From Adineta vaga (lineage: Eukaryota; Rotifera): DNA of 64,000 nt. Numbering within the stretch: the first letter of the stretch is position 1; each line of letters opens with the position of its first letter. The notes under the pieces were generated by a model. It had not been told where the DNA came from. It did no database searches and was given only the letters and a program-made list of their open reading frames with translations. Both the position numbers and the translations under genes were made by a program. Positions 1-12,800 of the stretch are shown in pieces. The DNA lies in contig CP075493.1 of the NCBI GenBank assembly GCA_021613535.1, positions 11,036,001 to 11,100,000 of the forward strand, read 5' to 3'.

Positions 1-1630
1 AAATGTGACATAATAGGAATGGCCAAGAATCCATGGTGCAACTGGAATCTGAATAGTCAATTTGAAATTTGAGTATGGCACTTGTGATGACCATCCAGCA
101 TCAAAGGATAGAGCCACTTTATGAGTTATCGCATCAATAAATTTGATATTAGTGCCATTGCGTGATGCTCGTTTAATATGGTATGCAGCTAAAAACAAGT
201 TTGGAAATCTTGTTAGAGACAATCACAAGATAAACAGTACCTTGGATTAAAAATACAGTGTGATTTTGTGAAATAATGCCTTTGGGTGAAATTGTATTTT
301 GAATAAATCTAAGTGCATCGAAACCGACGAAATATGTAATACACCATTGTTGATCAGATTGAATGAGAGTATTGTCAACAGCTGCAGCACAAATAGGTTG
401 AGGACCGTATTGACTGGCAATAGGAGTCCAGCTGAGAACAACTTCATAGATATCTAGATATGAGTAAAAATGAAAGAATAAATTTAAAGAATAAGTTTTA
501 TACTGACTAGAGCTTGAATTTAAAATAGCACTCTTTGTCATACCAATCGGAATACTAGTAATTAAATCGATTATAGTTTTATTAGAACAAAATATTTGGA
601 TAAAGACGTGTTCTGTTACATTAAAACCAATAGGTATACCGACACGAGCTAAGAAAAGTCAACAATAATAATGATCAATACTGAAAGAGTTGTGAAAGTT
701 ACCTTGATTGGTTCGATCACCAATAATAGCTGGTGGAGTAGTACAATTGTCGGATGTATTGTAACCATAGAGGAGAAATTGAAGTGAAACAGAACTCATC
801 GGTGTTGTTGATGAACTATCGAAATAATCTTCTATTTGTATTGCAACTGCAGCGTACATTGATATATTTGTTAAAGTAAATATAATGGTACAATTATCTG
901 AAATTAAAGTTGCGCCTGGAACACCTGAGCAAACGCCACCGCATTCATTAAATGCATTCGTATTATTCGTGGATCGGTCAGACCATCTGCATTTTAATAT
1001 ATCAGAGCCATCAAAATCGACCATATGAACAACATAAACTTGTTGTACATTAATTTCCTTGTAAATAAGGGGAAGAGCAACACCAATAGGACTGGAGTTG
1101 ATAAAACCATCAGGTCTAGTAATCGTGTTTATCCGACTGACGACGTTCCATGCACCATTACCGCCAATAACAATCAGATTGTATAAACAACTGTTAGAAA
1201 TATAACCAATGCTGAATTGAGTACTAAGTGGATGTGTTTCTGTTGTATATTTTTCACCAATACTAACATCAAGTGAATTGCTATAGTCAATGCACGGTAA
1301 GCTGGTGGTCGTACGGTTGCTCCAAGAGATACAGTTACCAGAAGCACATGATATAGTCAAATTCGAACCGATAAAACCTTGCGTAGCTATGGTTGAATCA
1401 TTACACATTGCCATACTGCGACGCCATAACCATCGTTGACGTATTAGTATATCAATAGTGACACCCGATGGAGTATTATTGACTGGATGCCTAGAGAATG
1501 TTTTATTGCATACAATAATGAAAGAACATATGTTGATGACTGACCATGTAATTGTACCACCAAAAAAATGTGATGCATCGAAGGTGTATATTTGTAAAAA
1601 GAAAATGATGAAAAATCTTCTGAATTTCAT
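1..1630 (-). CDS. Secreted protein of unknown function, 3' end beyond window
   Basis: I do not recognise a named family. Three exons can be read: 703..1630, 241..648 and 1..188, the last running off the window. The introns are 649..702 (54 bp) and 189..240 (52 bp), both GT-AG, and the frame stays open across both junctions. The start at 1630 gives a hydrophobic signal peptide ending near residue 20, followed by a GGTITW motif. The rest is a beta-rich, N-glycosylation-rich ectodomain with scattered cysteines. Exon 2 contains LSWTPIASQYGPQ and exon 3 contains APWILGHSYYV. These motifs match, from memory, a repeated secreted family common in bdelloids. A secreted or surface role is inferred from the signal peptide only. 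The gene is convergent with nothing visible here, and its upstream neighbour is on the same strand. Confidence 0.75.
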
Positions 1631-2383
1631 CTAAAAGAACTTAAACTGAATGACTATAAGAAAGAGTAACAGAATATATATATGAGATAGAAAATAAAAA
1701 CTAACTGCTACTTATCCGTAGAAAACAATATGAAAAAATGAAATGAAACTAAGAATTTTCCTTCCTATATATATATATCTCTTTGGTTGTTTGCTCATTT
1801 CTAACCGATCATCGGCAATCGCAATTAAACTGATGACAATCTTGATAATTATTACTAAATCAATCAAGAGATCGTTTTACTAGAATGAAACTATCTTTAT
1901 GATAATACAATCAGGTTTTGAACGATTTGATCATTTCTTATCCTAACAATTGGATAAGTGAAGTCTTGGAGCTTGATAGTACTTAGTTGGTGATTTTGTA
2001 CCAAAATTTATATTGAAAGTGTCTACTAATTAAATTCTTACTGTTTATTCAAAGTTGTCCGAAAAAAGATCAACAGCACGATAGATCGTGAGAGAACAGA
2101 TTCGATTTATTAATATTACTAGCATGCTAAATGAACATTTCTATAATAACCAAACTTATGAACGATCTGTTTACTGATTATTTTATAGGAACTTTTTCTT
2201 TCTTCGGGAATAATCGAGTAACATTATAGACTTGAAAATAATTATGATCAAATTATTTGTTTAGTATCGTTCGATTGTTGTGTACTAGAGTTATGGAGAA
2301 GGGAAATTGTCGATAGTTTATTGCTTAGTAGATAATGGGAAATAAAAAGCAAAAATAAAGCAAGCAAAACGAATAATACGATG
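1631..2383. other. Intergenic, no gene seen
   Basis: AT-rich sequence between two minus-strand genes. A short TA run lies near 1769-1779. No coding frame with recognisable content was found. It should hold the 3' end of the receptor gene and the promoter of the secreted-protein gene. Confidence 0.5.
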
Positions 2384-5300
2384 TTAGTGATCATTCATGA
2401 AGGCAAAGATACGAATAAAATCTGTTTGAAATTGTTTCCTATATGTTCTTGAAGGAAGAACAAAAATCAGAAAAATAAATATCGATGGTAAAACTGAGAG
2501 AAAATATCCGGAAAGATGAAACCAAAATCGACGTGATGAATTACTGCAATCTAAGGATAATGTAATACTAATATGAATTAATGATAAAATAACGAGTAGG
2601 AAAGGACTAAGTAAAAGATGTTTATATTGTTGTAATTTAAAGTAGAAATGTTTTAGAAATTGTTTATCTCGACGTAGTGTTGCACGTTGTTGTGCTGTTG
2701 CTAGAATAATAAATAGAGATGATAGTAAATTGATTGTTAATGGACCAATAAAATGAAACGAAATCATCCATAGATTGTAAGTTTGAAGCCATGGAAAATA
2801 ATGCATCACACACCATGTACGATCTTCCTTTTCATCATCAAATACAATCATATGAACAAATTGTGGAATCATGAATATCGTAATCAAAATAGGTAAACTA
2901 AAAATAATTCTTTTAGCTAAATAGATGCACTTCTTTTTGTTATAATTAGTTCGTTCATAAACACTATAGGCACGTTCAGTTGCTACACAAGCATGAAGCC
3001 AATTGCTTGTATATAAGGCAATTTTTAAAGGAATTTCAATTCCAAATCCACTTAGAATAACTAATTGTCGTCGTATGTCAAAATCAAATTGAGAAGAAAA
3101 TAAAAACCAAAATTTCAATGCAAATAACACAACAATAATCAATGATAGAATCGATGAAGCAAATAAATAATATCCACAACCAACATCTCGAATATTTTGA
3201 TTACTAAATGTCGATATACTTAGAATAGCATCGATGACACCACAAAGAAATATAATCATCGTCATTATTGAACTGAATTGTACAGCAAAAGGTTGTAATG
3301 TTAGTTTTGTATCACGTATAATTTCATAACCAAGAATTTCATCTAATGTCAAACCAAAACCTTTCGTATAGAATTGACAACGATTTCCGAAAAAACACTG
3401 TTGACATACACATATAGTTACTGATGGACATGATGGATGATCTTCGAAACATTGACCTTGATTTTTACACCAATCTTGTTTTGAACATTGTAAAGTTCGA
3501 TGACGATGATTGAAATTCATGCAATTTGCATGACGTTCGTCTGTACATAAACATAAATAAGATTCATCGATGAAGCATTGAAGATTGATATTTTCTTCAC
3601 ATAGACGATGATACAATTTTACTCGTCGAAGTCGTGACATTTTTAAAATACTTGAATTAAATAATGATTCGATCGAAGGACATTGTCGTTCAGAAGTCAT
3701 CGATGTTGATAGATATCGTCGAGATGTTCGTTGAATTACGACAAGATAAAATCTGTTATTTGCTTTCACTACAACTAAATTGTATGATATAAACGTACGA
3801 AAGGTAACAATACGTTGAAAAAGAGTTAATTTTTGAAGAATAATAGTAGTTGTTGGTTGGGATTCATTTGAAACACTGATAAAATAACCAATAACATATG
3901 AAGGAACATTGATTTGTTCGAAGGAAACATCAAGTTTACTATGTTGTCGTTCACAATGTACTCCAAAAAAATTCTCTGAACAAATACAACGATAACTGCT
4001 ACCTTCGATACTAATATCTGCTGCAACACATTGACCACCATTTAAACAAACATTCGACGGACAAATTGAGGTTAATAGACATCGTGGACCAGACTTAGTC
4101 ATTGGACATACACATATTGTTTGATTGTTGAGTGATCCCAAACAGATCGAATCATTTGAACAAACTTTACAATTCATATGTGCAATTCGACAATCAATAC
4201 CTGACCAACCGGAAAAACAGCGACAAAATGATTGTTTCGTATTTGTATATTGAATACATCTACCATTGTAGCATTGTGAAGTACAATTGGATGAAATCCG
4301 TACGATAGTATCTGAGATAACAATAGATTTAACTAATCGATTAACTGGTAGAAAAAGAAAGTCAATAGTGAAATGCCAACTTTGAATGTAGTTCAATTGA
4401 GTTTTGTCATATACATGCACAATAACACTGTAATTCTTTGAAATATTCTTAGGTCTTATTGAATATAATAAATATCGATTAACTTTAAGATTACAACTAT
4501 GTTGACCAATATATACAAATTGATCATATGATTCAATATATTGATTTTGTTCATCGACCAATAGAAGTATAATAACATACGAGATACGTCTCTGAATGGC
4601 AGTTAAACGTAAAGTCACACTTACGCGTTGATTTTGATATTGACAAAAATCTCCATAGTAACTTGGAGGACACAAACATCGATCAATGATAGTACCATTA
4701 TCAAATCGAACAACAAGTCCACGATTACAAAACCATGGCCATGAATGATGCGTGTTAGATGGTCGAATACGACTGGTTAAAACAGATGATTGTCTTGATT
4801 GATAATTGGATTTATTATAGACATTCGTTTGTAATAAAGGATAATTCGAAGAAGTATGTATTGAAAAGTAACGACTTGGACTATTTCCAAATAATCGACA
4901 AAATAAGTCTTGAATAAGATTGAAACTATTCATTGATTTATTGTAACAATTGAATTGATGTTTGATACAAAAGATTTCGTCCGCATTCGATGGCAAACAA
5001 TTTGATATACCATCACATAATTTCGAAAATGGTAAACATTCATCTGTATCAGGACAACGAAAACGTAATGGATCTTCATTGGTTGGATATAATGCTAAAC
5101 AATATTTCATTTCATCAGATCCTCCAAAACAATTATCAGTATTGTCATCAATATGATCTGAAGATAAACAAATCAATGTATGATTGATCGGCGAAATACA
5201 GGCATACTCATCAATTGAACAACCTGTTTGTGCGCAACTAACTTCATCTTGACCATTGTCACATGTCCAGAAGTCATCACATCGTGAATACATATTATTA

Positions 5301-6976
5301 CATGGCCATCGTTCACAATCTGATTCATCAGTATTGTTCCTATCATCTGAAGCACTGATCATAGGAATTCGATCACAGATTTGTTCGAATGGAATATCAA
5401 GTTGATCTGTATTAAAAAGCATTGGACAATCGATTTCGCTAAGTGAAGGTGATAGACAAAACTTTTCATCTGGACATTGTATTCGATGTTTTATATGTAT
5501 CAAACAACTTGAAGACGTATTTTCATCATCTTGCAAATAACAATCGATATTTTGATCATGAATACGATATTTTGAAATAATTTTTGTTGAATTTTGACAA
5601 AAATATAATGCTGAACTATTCTGATTCTGTATACTTTGCTTCTGATATCGAATAGAACAGGGTCGAAAATAGCTGTCTACCCATAGTACGAGATCAACCC
5701 ATATGTTATCCGTAAAAGAACTAAATGGTTCATTTAAATCACTCGTTCTTACGCAATTTTGACCTTCATATGTTAAATTCGCTACAAGAAAAGCACAAAC
5801 ATGTTCATCGTAGCAGATATAATCAGGTATAAAATTGAAACTATCATTGCGAATTAGTTGAGTATTTGTATAGAGAAAACGAATATGACCAAAATGAATA
5901 GGAATAATTGGAAAATGAAACATAGATGGACAATCATCTTCTGATACAATATCATCGCATTGAAAAATAATTTCAGTAAGACAAAGTATGGCATTGTAGC
6001 ATTTATCCGATAGATTACCTTGATTAAATAGAGATTTTTTCAAAATAACATGACGACCATTATGACAATAGTCGAATTTATCGACACATTGACCATCTCC
6101 ACATGAGAATTGATATCCATATGGTTTGCATGCATGTTCTTCACAACGAAATCGTGGATCTTGAAAACAAAAATTCATATAATTATCTAATAATTCATCC
6201 GATTGATCTAGACAATCAGCACCATCAAATTCATCTTTCCATAAAACTTCTGGAATACATAAACCATTATGACATCTAAATTCATCATCTTCACATTCAT
6301 TCAATTCCATTTCGAAACATTCTGCTTCATCTTCACCTTCATCTAAACAGTCAACATGTCCATCACAGATTTCACGCCAATCAAGACATATCGGTGTTCC
6401 ACCTCGATTACATCGAAGATGAATATAACATGGTAATGGTATGATTAGATCTGATATTTCCGAATAAGCTACTCGTTTATAAAATTGATCACGAATAATT
6501 TGAGAAATAAATCGATTTTCATGCGAATGAAATGAATATTGACAATGATCACCAAACCAAGGTTCAGTGCAATTATAAATATATTCATTTAATGAAGGAT
6601 TGGGTTGATTCATATAGAATTGATATCGTTCAATTGTATCAATCGATATTGACCATGAAAGAAGCTGCACAATTGTAATATTAGTAAAAGACATTTCTTC
6701 AAAGTTCATCGTTATACCATTCGTGCTTTTGATTTTATCCATTGATGGTATACTTGTTTCGTTTACTCGAAGACAATAGGGAATCAATTCATCAATGACA
6801 TTTGCTAATTCTTGATAAATCATTGTTCGATATTCTTTGTAATAATAGAGACAATCAAATTGTAAAGGATTCCTACTCAACTGTAAAGAACTTTCATGAA
6901 GATTCAATGAATCAATCATCAATATCCATTGATTTAAGACTATTAGACGAAGAAGTTGACATTCCTTGACTTTCAT
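2384..6976 (-). CDS. LDLa/EGF-rich seven-transmembrane receptor
   Basis: A single open frame of 1530 aa. The N-terminus is hydrophobic and signal-like. The large ectodomain holds an early EGF-like segment (residues about 135-150), several LDL-receptor class A modules with the acidic DxxDE-type calcium clusters (for example CDGHVDCLDEGEDEAEC near 210), and EGF-like modules between about 780 and 1200 (CRCFSGWSGIDC, CICSENFFGVHC). A C-terminal region of seven hydrophobic segments starts near residue 1230 and ends in a short cytoplasmic tail (LPSRTYRKQF). The 7TM part looks rhodopsin-like, and I see no GPS/GAIN cleavage motif. By architecture it is a plasma-membrane receptor with a ligand-binding ectodomain; the ligand is unknown. 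A diverged paralogue lies on the other strand at 23913..28511. The absence of introns in a gene this long is notable, since nearby genes are spliced. Confidence 0.85.
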   Translation of the reverse strand: MKVKECQLLRLIVLNQWILMIDSLNLHESSLQLSRNPLQFDCLYYYKEYRTMIYQELANVIDELIPYCLRVNETSIPSMDKIKSTNGITMNFEEMSFTNITIVQLLSWSISIDTIERYQFYMNQPNPSLNEYIYNCTEPWFGDHCQYSFHSHENRFISQIIRDQFYKRVAYSEISDLIIPLPCYIHLRCNRGGTPICLDWREICDGHVDCLDEGEDEAECFEMELNECEDDEFRCHNGLCIPEVLWKDEFDGADCLDQSDELLDNYMNFCFQDPRFRCEEHACKPYGYQFSCGDGQCVDKFDYCHNGRHVILKKSLFNQGNLSDKCYNAILCLTEIIFQCDDIVSEDDCPSMFHFPIIPIHFGHIRFLYTNTQLIRNDSFNFIPDYICYDEHVCAFLVANLTYEGQNCVRTSDLNEPFSSFTDNIWVDLVLWVDSYFRPCSIRYQKQSIQNQNSSALYFCQNSTKIISKYRIHDQNIDCYLQDDENTSSSCLIHIKHRIQCPDEKFCLSPSLSEIDCPMLFNTDQLDIPFEQICDRIPMISASDDRNNTDESDCERWPCNNMYSRCDDFWTCDNGQDEVSCAQTGCSIDEYACISPINHTLICLSSDHIDDNTDNCFGGSDEMKYCLALYPTNEDPLRFRCPDTDECLPFSKLCDGISNCLPSNADEIFCIKHQFNCYNKSMNSFNLIQDLFCRLFGNSPSRYFSIHTSSNYPLLQTNVYNKSNYQSRQSSVLTSRIRPSNTHHSWPWFCNRGLVVRFDNGTIIDRCLCPPSYYGDFCQYQNQRVSVTLRLTAIQRRISYVIILLLVDEQNQYIESYDQFVYIGQHSCNLKVNRYLLYSIRPKNISKNYSVIVHVYDKTQLNYIQSWHFTIDFLFLPVNRLVKSIVISDTIVRISSNCTSQCYNGRCIQYTNTKQSFCRCFSGWSGIDCRIAHMNCKVCSNDSICLGSLNNQTICVCPMTKSGPRCLLTSICPSNVCLNGGQCVAADISIEGSSYRCICSENFFGVHCERQHSKLDVSFEQINVPSYVIGYFISVSNESQPTTTIILQKLTLFQRIVTFRTFISYNLVVVKANNRFYLVVIQRTSRRYLSTSMTSERQCPSIESLFNSSILKMSRLRRVKLYHRLCEENINLQCFIDESYLCLCTDERHANCMNFNHRHRTLQCSKQDWCKNQGQCFEDHPSCPSVTICVCQQCFFGNRCQFYTKGFGLTLDEILGYEIIRDTKLTLQPFAVQFSSIMTMIIFLCGVIDAILSISTFSNQNIRDVGCGYYLFASSILSLIIVVLFALKFWFLFSSQFDFDIRRQLVILSGFGIEIPLKIALYTSNWLHACVATERAYSVYERTNYNKKKCIYLAKRIIFSLPILITIFMIPQFVHMIVFDDEKEDRTWCVMHYFPWLQTYNLWMISFHFIGPLTINLLSSLFIILATAQQRATLRRDKQFLKHFYFKLQQYKHLLLSPFLLVILSLIHISITLSLDCSNSSRRFWFHLSGYFLSVLPSIFIFLIFVLPSRTYRKQFQTDFIRIFAFMNDH

Positions 6977-7235
6977 AACTGATTTTATGTCAAATTAACA
7001 AAATAGTCATGAATACAAAATAATATTTAAATATTATTGTATTCCAAAGCACAATCAAACCGTTAACATACTTTGTGTTGATTGATATTTAAGCAAAGAG
7101 AAAATTTATATTATATTTCTATCAGAAATAGAGAAAAGAGAAGAGATTATATTACAAGTTAATAAGCAAGTTTGAGAAATGACACGTACAATACAACGCC
7201 TATTTTCCAAATACGACATTTATTCAGTTAAATCT

Positions 7236-8277
7236 TTATTGTTGATTAGTCTGCGTTCGACGAGCAATAGTCAATGGCATAATTTGATTTCTGTTCCGTT
7301 TATTAGATAAACGTCTGAATACGTATAAAACTTGTTGCCTAAATTGTTTTGATGCTAAACAATAAGAATAGAAGGAACTCTAAAACGAGAAAATGATCGG
7401 ATTAAAATGAGAAAATCAAATTAAATATTATTACTGCGTTGGTATTGTAAGTATAGATGAAGAAGAAGACATTGATCAGTTGTTCTTGAGTTTGACGATA
7501 AGTATCTTTCAGAAGATTTGCTGTTGATGTAAAATAAATTTGTGCAAACGTGTATGGAATTTGAAAGATAACAATAGTAAAAATTGCAAATAAAGTCATA
7601 CGTATCATTTGTTTGTTAAGGTTAGAAATGATACGTCGGTTATGTAAACTCGATTCATACAAATTTCGATAGGATAAATATCCAAATAAACTGACAATGA
7701 ACAATGGAAGAATAACCGATAGTGTAAGAATTGTAAAATAACTTCGATATTGAGCATAGATTGTATTTGTTGTTTGACATCGCCAATTCGGTATGATGGG
7801 TGCTTGTTCCATGAAATAATATGGAGATTCATTACAAATCCATAGAAATAAAAATCCTATGATAAGAAAATGAGCTCTTCGAATCGTACTCTGTTGACGT
7901 AGCCGAGCATGTCGTGAAGAACATAATAAAGCATCGATTGATTGTAAACAGAGACAAGTATATGATGAAAGAGATCTAATATATAGCAATGGTATACGTA
8001 ATCGACACCAATTTTTGCTTGTTAATGAACTATCACGAAAACCTTGAATGATAATATGACCAGTAAGACCAAATATAAGTGTGCTCAAATCAAAGCATGC
8101 TTTTGCGAGCATATAAAACGAACAAACATTTGTTTTATAATTACTCAAAGTCAGAAAAATAAGAATATTTAAAATATTACTAATGATACCAAGACTAAGA
8201 ATAGGAAAACCAATAGCAAGTGATAGATATTGTGTTACTAATTGAAGTTGACGAATTGCTGTATCATTTGAAGACAT
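7236..8277 (-). CDS. Rhodopsin-like GPCR, two exons
   Basis: Exons 7435..8277 and 7236..7379 are joined across a 55-bp GT-AG intron in phase 0, giving 328 aa. The ATG at 8277 begins MSSNDTA; an upstream in-frame TTG is not needed. Seven hydrophobic segments are visible. The intron falls in the TM7 region: exon 1 ends NTNA and exon 2 begins SSFYSYCLASKQFRQQV, the place of the NPxxY/helix-8 region in class A receptors. The motif is degenerate, as is common in rotifer orphan receptors. The ligand is unknown; a peptide-type receptor is possible. A second receptor with the same intron position lies at 45273..46340. Confidence 0.85.
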
Positions 8278-8885
8278 CTTTAAACACTTTTTCAATAAAG
8301 ATTTTGTTCTCGTTTAGACAAACCTTTCAGACCTGTTATATATATATATATTCCATTTTTAATTAAAACGCTTCTGATATTACCTGGTATCAACGTCAGA
8401 TGATGACGTTGTCACCATAATATTTTCCGTTTGCTTTGAGCAATAAAATTATTTGAATATAATACGCTTTTCATAAAACGTATCTTCAGGTATAGTGCCA
8501 ATAGAATGCACTTAAAAGTTTCCGAAAATATTCTTATACTTTATCAAGTTCGTTTGAACTCATATTTTCTTTCTCAATTATAGTTTATTACGAACACCTG
8601 CTGTCTACATTGAAATCTTATCAAGATGTGTGGCAATTTGCCAAAGTCGAAAACAAACTTCTTAGTCTATTTTTTTCGCGATTTAAAGATTCGCTACATG
8701 ATGATATTGAGTGTGATCTGCATATGGAAAGGATAGAAGAGTATATGCTTTCAATGTGATAATTTTTGAAGGTGCAAGATATAGAAAAAAGAAACTAGGC
8801 GGGATATTCTTTCTCTGGCATATATATATATATATATAGCGACTTAATTTAATAAATCTTGAATATATTTAAACGGATATATAAT
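8278..8885. other. Intergenic, upstream region of a GPCR and of a relic
   Basis: No convincing coding content. TA dinucleotide runs occur near 8338-8351 and 8819-8838. The region lies between the start of the minus-strand GPCR and the start of the plus-strand hydrolase relic. Confidence 0.4.
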
Positions 8886-9469
8886 ATGTTTACATTATTT
8901 CTCTTCTTCATGTACTTTCTTCCATGCCTGGCGTATAAAGATTCCACAATATTATACTCAAAATATCCATGGTTACGGTTACTATCAACTCCAAAATTAT
9001 CACAAACAGTTTTAGGAAGAAGCAATTAGATCAATGGTGCATACATTGTTGGGTGGAATGATGGAGCTACTATTGGTCTAAATTTAGCAATGAATTATGG
9101 GCAAAGATTGACATCAATATTTGCATTTGCTTCTAATTTAATAATGTTTCATGTGTGAAAAATATTGCAAATTCATCTGTTTTCAATGCATTACTTACAT
9201 GATCCAAAGTTGAATATCAACGATTAAATCAAAAGAAAGATTATGATAATTTATATAGCAATTTAATAACAATGTGGAATACTCTTCCCAATTGCACGAA
9301 AAATGATTTCGGTAATATTCGTCAAAACTTACCTGTTGGCATTGTTGATGGCGATCATCCAGACACAATGACAGAATGGATTCTAACACGAACAAGTCAT
9401 TTTACTTTCATCCAACAACATGATATGTATACTCAATCTTTGGAACAATTTTTATTGGATAAATTCTAA
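8886..9469 (+). pseudogene. Alpha/beta-hydrolase relic
   Basis: An ATG at 8886 opens a hydrophobic signal-like stretch (MFTLFLFFMYFLPCLAY), but the frame closes soon after. Further on, the frame around 9047-9130 reads GWNDGATIGLNLAMNYG, which resembles the nucleophile elbow of alpha/beta hydrolases. The serine of GWSDG is here Asn. Farther down, DNLYSN, MWNTLPN, IVDGDH and the C-terminus MYTQSLEQFLLDKF are in one frame, interrupted by a TGA at 9200..9202. Relative to an intact enzyme, the segment between the signal peptide and the elbow is mostly missing, as is some sequence near the catalytic Asp/His. With a lost nucleophile, a stop and frame changes, this is a decayed copy. No intact copy is in the window. 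Confidence 0.65.
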
Positions 9470-9864
9470 ATCTACGGTTGTATCATTCTACTAAATGTTC
9501 ACTTCTGTATTATTTCGAATTGTTAATTTGGTTGTCTCTAGTTTATATGATATAAACTAAATGAAGTTATAAGAAATATATCTTGATGATATAACAACTA
9601 AATAAAAAATAATGACGTCGAAATTCATATAATAAAAATCTACTTTGGCAATGGCTATAGTTTTTAACCGATATACTACCTAATAAAGATATGACGTTTA
9701 TCATTTTAAACATTCAGGATGAACGAAATAAAAGGATAGAGATAATAAACCATTTATTTAAATATCGTCTACAAAATATATATTATGAAAATATTGTGTT
9801 AATAGAATACAGCATGTTGAATTCTAAAACTACAAAACAAACACCCTCAATATGTTTTAACCAT
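9470..9864. other. Intergenic, no gene seen
   Basis: AT-rich sequence between the 3' ends of the hydrolase relic and the ART-TPR gene. A 65-codon open stretch at 9691-9888 overlaps the end of the ART-TPR gene and has no recognisable content. Confidence 0.4.
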
Positions 9865-12800
9865 TCATCGTTGAATCTTTTTCTCTAATGTTATCATCAT
9901 ACTTCTATATAATATATAATGTGGATGCTTATGATTTGTTATTTGTTTCAAAGCACGTTTATAATATAATAATGCTAAATGATATTTTTGTCTGACTTGC
10001 TCATAAATTAATCCAATGTTTTTATAAACTTCTGCACGACATGGATGTGTACGACAATCTTTGTACATGCTCAACGATTTTATATAATGTTTCATCGCTA
10101 TTTCTACTTGACCAACTTTAAAATATACATAACCAATATAATTGTATAAGATTCTTTGCCAGTGATGATAATAATGATTTTCATTATATAAATATTCCCA
10201 TGCTTGTCCAAAATAATCTAAAGCAACATAATAATTATCCAATTTACATTCAACTAAACCTATGCTTATATAAAATATAATCGTTGCGATTCGTGTCTTG
10301 TCATCAGTCAAAAAATGTGTTTCTGATGCTTTCGAACAAAGATCGTGTGCACTGATGATTTCACCATATTCTAAATGAACACATGCAATATGACTATAGA
10401 GACGAGTGTAATAATCATTTTGTTTATCATTTGGATGTTTTCGAAGAATATAAAATGTTAATAGATAATACATTAAAGCTGATTGATATTTTCCATTTCG
10501 ATCACAAATAAGACCTGCTCCAATGTAACAATCTAAAAGACTGATAAAATTCACATCTTTCATACTGACTTGACAATCAATACTCTTTTTTGTAACATCA
10601 TAAGCTTTATCGTATTCTCCGATCAGCATTAAATTGTATATCTGTTGTTGATAAACATTTATAATATCATTTGGATTCTTTGAATAATCGAATGCTTTCT
10701 CATAACAGGCAAGTGCACTATTATACTTTTCGCTCAAATTATAGTATAAACCAACCATGTCATAAAAATATCTCAAATCTTCATTGCTCAGATATTTTTT
10801 GAATTTGATTATCGTTAATAGGTATTTCAATGTCTCATTACAATTCCATGGTCTTGACGAATAAAGTGCATTTGCTGCTAAAGTATGATTGCAAAAAAGT
10901 GTGGAATAATCAATTGGAGTGCATAATAAATTATGTTTGATTGCTTGTTGATAATAAATATGAGCATAATCATAATTTTTCATCTCGTAATACGATAATG
11001 CTGTTATAGAATAACACATAGCCAACGCTGGATGGTCAATAAATGGTGAATTATGTAAAAATGTCAATGCAATGTTACATTTTGATATTGAAATTAAATA
11101 GTCTTGTTTTTTATGATAAGCTAAAGCAATGAATTGATACGTTGTTCCACATTCATGATAATCATTCGATATAGATGTCAACATTTTTTCAAAATTTAAA
11201 ATCAATTCATCGTAATGACGTACTGAAAAGTGGTACCTATTTTGCCTTTTTAATTCATTTTGTCTTCTGTATTCGATAAATATTTGTTCCATCATTTGAA
11301 CATATTTTAGTGTTTCTTCATAGTTATTTTTATTCACAAAATAATCTGCAATTGAATTATAAACCAAGAAGATCATTTGACTCGAGCAGACAGATTCATT
11401 TATATGTTTTTCTGTAAGATCCTTTCTGCCATGAAACATTGTCAGTCTATCTTTTATTGGAATCTTTGTCATATTTGTTAGTTCTAAATATATATCACGA
11501 CATTTTTCAAAGTAGAATAATGCTTTATCAGAGCCACTTCCTTCGATTGTAGTGTATATGTTACCTAGCTTGAAATATATATAAATCAAATCACGGTAAC
11601 ATGGTGGAATATGAGTTAGTTGAATATTCACACACGATTGATAGCATTCTAATGCAGTTAAAAAATCATATTGTTCTCCATAATAATCTCCAAGAATGTC
11701 ATAGCAATTAGCTTTCGTCGGGTTTAATAAATGGCTGTTTTGTACAAGCTGAATAATTTCTTTGATAGAATTCTCCTTCTCGTCCGGACATAGTCGCATT
11801 AATTCTAAATGACAAGAGATGATAAAATCGAAATCTGTATTTGATATCTGATGCTGGAATCGTAACGCTTCTTTGATTGAAACGATAGCCTTTAATAAAT
11901 CATTTTCCTTTTGATAAATAGAGGATTGGTAAAAATTGATCCAACAGATTCGATCAATATGATTAACGGATTGTTTCAGTTGAGAAATAAGTTCAAGGGT
12001 TTTATTGAAATAATCCAAAGCCATTTCTGTATTGTTTAGAAAATGATAAATTTTTCCAATATTGTAAAATATTGGTATTTGGTCATCCGTATCTTTCCAA
12101 ATATCCAGCATTTTGAATGACAGATTCAATGCTAAATCATAATCACCACATATCCAATAGGTATCAAACATATTGTCATACACAGTTCGCTTTAGAGAAT
12201 CACTATTTGATAAAACATTTTCAAATTTCCGATAAATGTTAAATGCTTTTTCAGTGTAATGATATCTGGCTTCATAATCTTCACGATGAGTGTACAACTT
12301 TACAAGTACATTGCAAATAAAAATATGTACTAATGGTTCATAATTTTGCGTACGCTTCTTAACGCATTCAATTAAGTCTAGAGCTTTTTCTAAATACTGC
12401 TCAGCTAATTCTGAGTCTTCATCACGAAAATATACATAACCTAGATATGTATACAGACTTATGAACATTGGGTGTTTTTTGGGTAGTGCTTTCAGTGCAA
12501 TTTGAAGCGCATCATTGAAATATTTTAGTGAATTTTTATAATCAGATTTTTCTGTATAGACTAATGCAATATAATAATATGTTTTTACACAATTCTTGTG
12601 CGTGGGAAGTTCGTCCAGACGAATATCTAATGCTTGTTGTAAATAACTGATCGCATCATAAAATAATTTCCTTTCTCTATATACGTGACCAAACATATCA
12701 TATAAATCAGCTAATTCTTCTGGATCCAGTTCCTCTTCATATTTAATTGCATCACGCAAATATTCTAAAGCCATGCCAGATAGATTCTGTTGTTGATATA

